Origin: Neurospora tetraspora
Lineage: Eukaryota; Ascomycota; Sordariomycetes; Sordariales; Sordariaceae
Reading direction: 5' to 3'
DNA length: 64,000 bases
NCBI RefSeq assembly: GCF_033439725.1
Contig: NW_026944385.1
Coordinates: forward strand, 2,203,001-2,267,000
The notes beneath the pieces were generated by a model that worked only from the letters and a program-made list of their open reading frames with translations, was not told the origin of the DNA and ran no database searches. The position numbers and the translations under genes were made by a program. This document shows positions 62,001 to 64,000 of the stretch, piece by piece (the stretch's first letter is position 1; the number at the start of each line of letters is the position of its first letter).

Positions 62001-64000
62001 CCCAAGTCCGACACATATCTGAATCCGTACCAGTTGTTCTCGGCTCAGAATCTTCCTCTTCTTTTTGCGTTTCAATTCTTATGCAGTGCTTCCAATCTCT
62101 TCAGGTTCAACTTCGGTTACGACGCTGCTATATTGAGCGGCAGGAGACAAGCTTACCATGCCTCCAGAGCTGTTGCCACATGCACCGGCCCTAAGCTAAC
62201 CCAATCGCCCGGAGAAAAGCTCCCGCAACAGTTTGCCTTGTGCTTCCTTCCCGACGTCCATTGTGATGTGCCATGTTCGATGTGCCGTGAAAGAAACTGG
62301 CTTGGCATCACCACAACGAGCAATTGACAATCGTCGGAGACTTACCCGTGGCGATGAAAACTCAAAAGTGCAACCCGAGCGGTTGGGCAGGTTGGGGAGA
62401 CACGAGCAAAGGGGGGGGGCTCGAGAGGGGAAAAGATTCCGGGTTAGGTGCGTATGGGATTTCAGAATGCCATGCTCCGCCGCCCATGCGATTAACGTTT
62501 TTGGTTCCCGTCCGCTGTCCCCACCTGTGCCGTGCCTGCCCCGCTCCACCGTTGCGTCATTCTTACACTGCCTTATATAACAACCGATTCTCACAAATTG
62601 CTAATTGGTCTCCAGATTACAGTTGATGTCATCCTCTTTCGACGACAATTCGAGAACCGCAAATCTCAGGGTCGCGCAGTCCCGTTCATCCGTATGACTA
62701 CAGATCCCTTGATCTTCAAGAGGCCGCTACCATAGCATCATCGAAGGACCAAATGGTGAGACTATCTGCATGTTGTCGGCTGTCAACCAAGCAGTACCTG
62801 CCCCTGTGGAGCCGCCAACGGTGCCAGTTTGTGACATGCAAGTCACTTGAGGCCACGAGAAAGCACTTCACATGCCTTGCTAACTATCCCGAAGAGCCTC
62901 ACTACTGTACTATTTTCCCATGCCGAGTTTAGCTCGACCCACTGATGTAACGGGGTGCCTCCATCCCATACACGCCGAGTGTCTTTTGACTCTGGTGCCA
63001 ATCCTATCCTGGTCCTTGAGGCCGGTTTAGTACACTAGCACCAACTCTCGGCAGAGCCGTTACAAGATCAGAACAACAAGCTCAAGTCCGAGTCCACCGC
63101 CATGTTCAAGCACATTTTCACAGGTTCTCGGCCTTGGTCAGGTATACTTAAATATATCCAGTGAGGTATAGCGCAAATCATCTCGTCGATCCGTCCCTTC
63201 ACTTCAGGTTCGGGGAGTTTAACTTTTTGTTATCTCTTATCACTTACACCGTACCTGTACGTTGTGCGGTACCTTTTGAGGTCTGGCCGGAGACTTTGCT
63301 CCCCTCCCGCATCACCGATCATTCGTCTCCTTGTTCTGAGATATTCTGCAGTTCTGGAGTCCCCTCCGCAGACGTCGATTGGACTTTCATGCTTTCGTCG
63401 TTATACATGCTTACCCCGACGTCCGACGTCCAAGCGAACAAATCTACGCTTATCTGCAACATGTACACTTCACGATGCAGAGCTTCAACGATCTCGACGA
63501 AATGGGATCCAAAACGGTGTTGTAGGGGCCGCGATTTGGATGACAATCTGTAAGGATCCCTCGCTAACTACTCTCCTGGAACCACATACATTATTTCATC
63601 GAGGATCCTCTCTTTGTCAACAACACCAAAGTCGAAAATATGACGTCGACAACCTTCCCCTGATGCCGCGTCCAAAATATTAGAAGTGCCCAATAATGAC
63701 TTTGGTAGCATCAGCCAGCCCATCAGATTCAAGCCACGGTCGGAAAATATCATGAAGAGAATTTGGACGCTTACGGACGGGTAAACTATTAGAAAGTTAA
63801 ACGGAATGGTTCCGTCCCGCCGCATAAACAAAACACAGCACAGACTTTGGTTTGTAATAATTGTAAGGATTTATGTAATCTGAACAATCCCTATCTTTTT
63901 TCCCAAGATCCCAGGATCCCCTCTCCCACTCGAGCGGGACGGGAACAAAGAGTCTGCACGCAGTCTTCATAATGCACTGCAAAAAAGCCGTGCCTCGAGT
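59073..64000. other. Gene-poor right end of the window
   Basis: The first few hundred bases should hold the promoter and leader of the minus-strand gene ending at 59072. Beyond that, composition is normal and not RIP-like, but frames are short, overlapping and without domains, on both strands. No tRNA, rRNA, LTR or tandem array was recognised. Confidence 0.45.

Overview
The window looks like nuclear DNA of a filamentous ascomycete, most likely a Neurospora-like member of the Sordariales. Genes carry short introns (52-128 bp) with GT..AG borders. Moderately GC-rich gene DNA alternates abruptly with very AT-rich, stop-riddled blocks in which C:G to T:A change has eaten into retrotransposons. 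That is the footprint of RIP (repeat-induced point mutation). The genus is an inference from this pattern; no species marker was found.

Layout. 1-2849: two halves of an HxxxD-type acyltransferase separated by about 1 kb of non-coding, simple-sequence-rich DNA, probably a broken gene. 2850-5860: no convincing gene, but two copies of the GATA-type site ATCAGATAA. 5860-9170: RIP-mutated block with a less mutated island. 9598-11691: MFS siderophore-iron transporter with GATA-type sites next to its TATA box. 12354-13771: Kelch-repeat protein. 16643-17511: four-helix MARVEL-like membrane protein. 18375-38214: a retrotransposon graveyard. It holds a complete RIP-dead Ty1/copia element (18375-23771) and a second Ty1/copia element (24684-38214). 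Inside the second lie a complete RIP-dead Ty3/gypsy element (25114-32355), a non-mutated solo LTR (32906-33444) and a short non-mutated insert (about 35011-35237). I could place both LTRs and the 5-bp target duplication of each full element exactly. The Ty3 element also holds the remains of an antisense reading frame between integrase and the 3' LTR.

39439-53650: an accessory-looking region. It begins with a five-exon gene resembling the DUF7708 domain found at the N-terminus of fungal NLR-type proteins. Four members follow of a family I do not recognise (41213-42192 minus; 43625-44726, 45771-46738 and 52693-53650 plus). All four are two-exon genes with a phase-1 intron at the same place. One is broken by a 16-bp tandem duplication. 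A small gene with an N-myristoylation-type start lies at 49928-50233.

55407-56660 encodes a low-complexity, disordered protein. 57704-59072 (minus) encodes a two-exon protein resembling the putative transcription factor RfeG. From 59073 to the end I see no gene that I can support.

No operon logic applies. The possible functional links are iron-responsive GATA control of the siderophore transporter, and a speculative non-self-recognition or defence role for the DUF7708 gene and its neighbouring family. No rRNA, tRNA or CRISPR array was found by eye.
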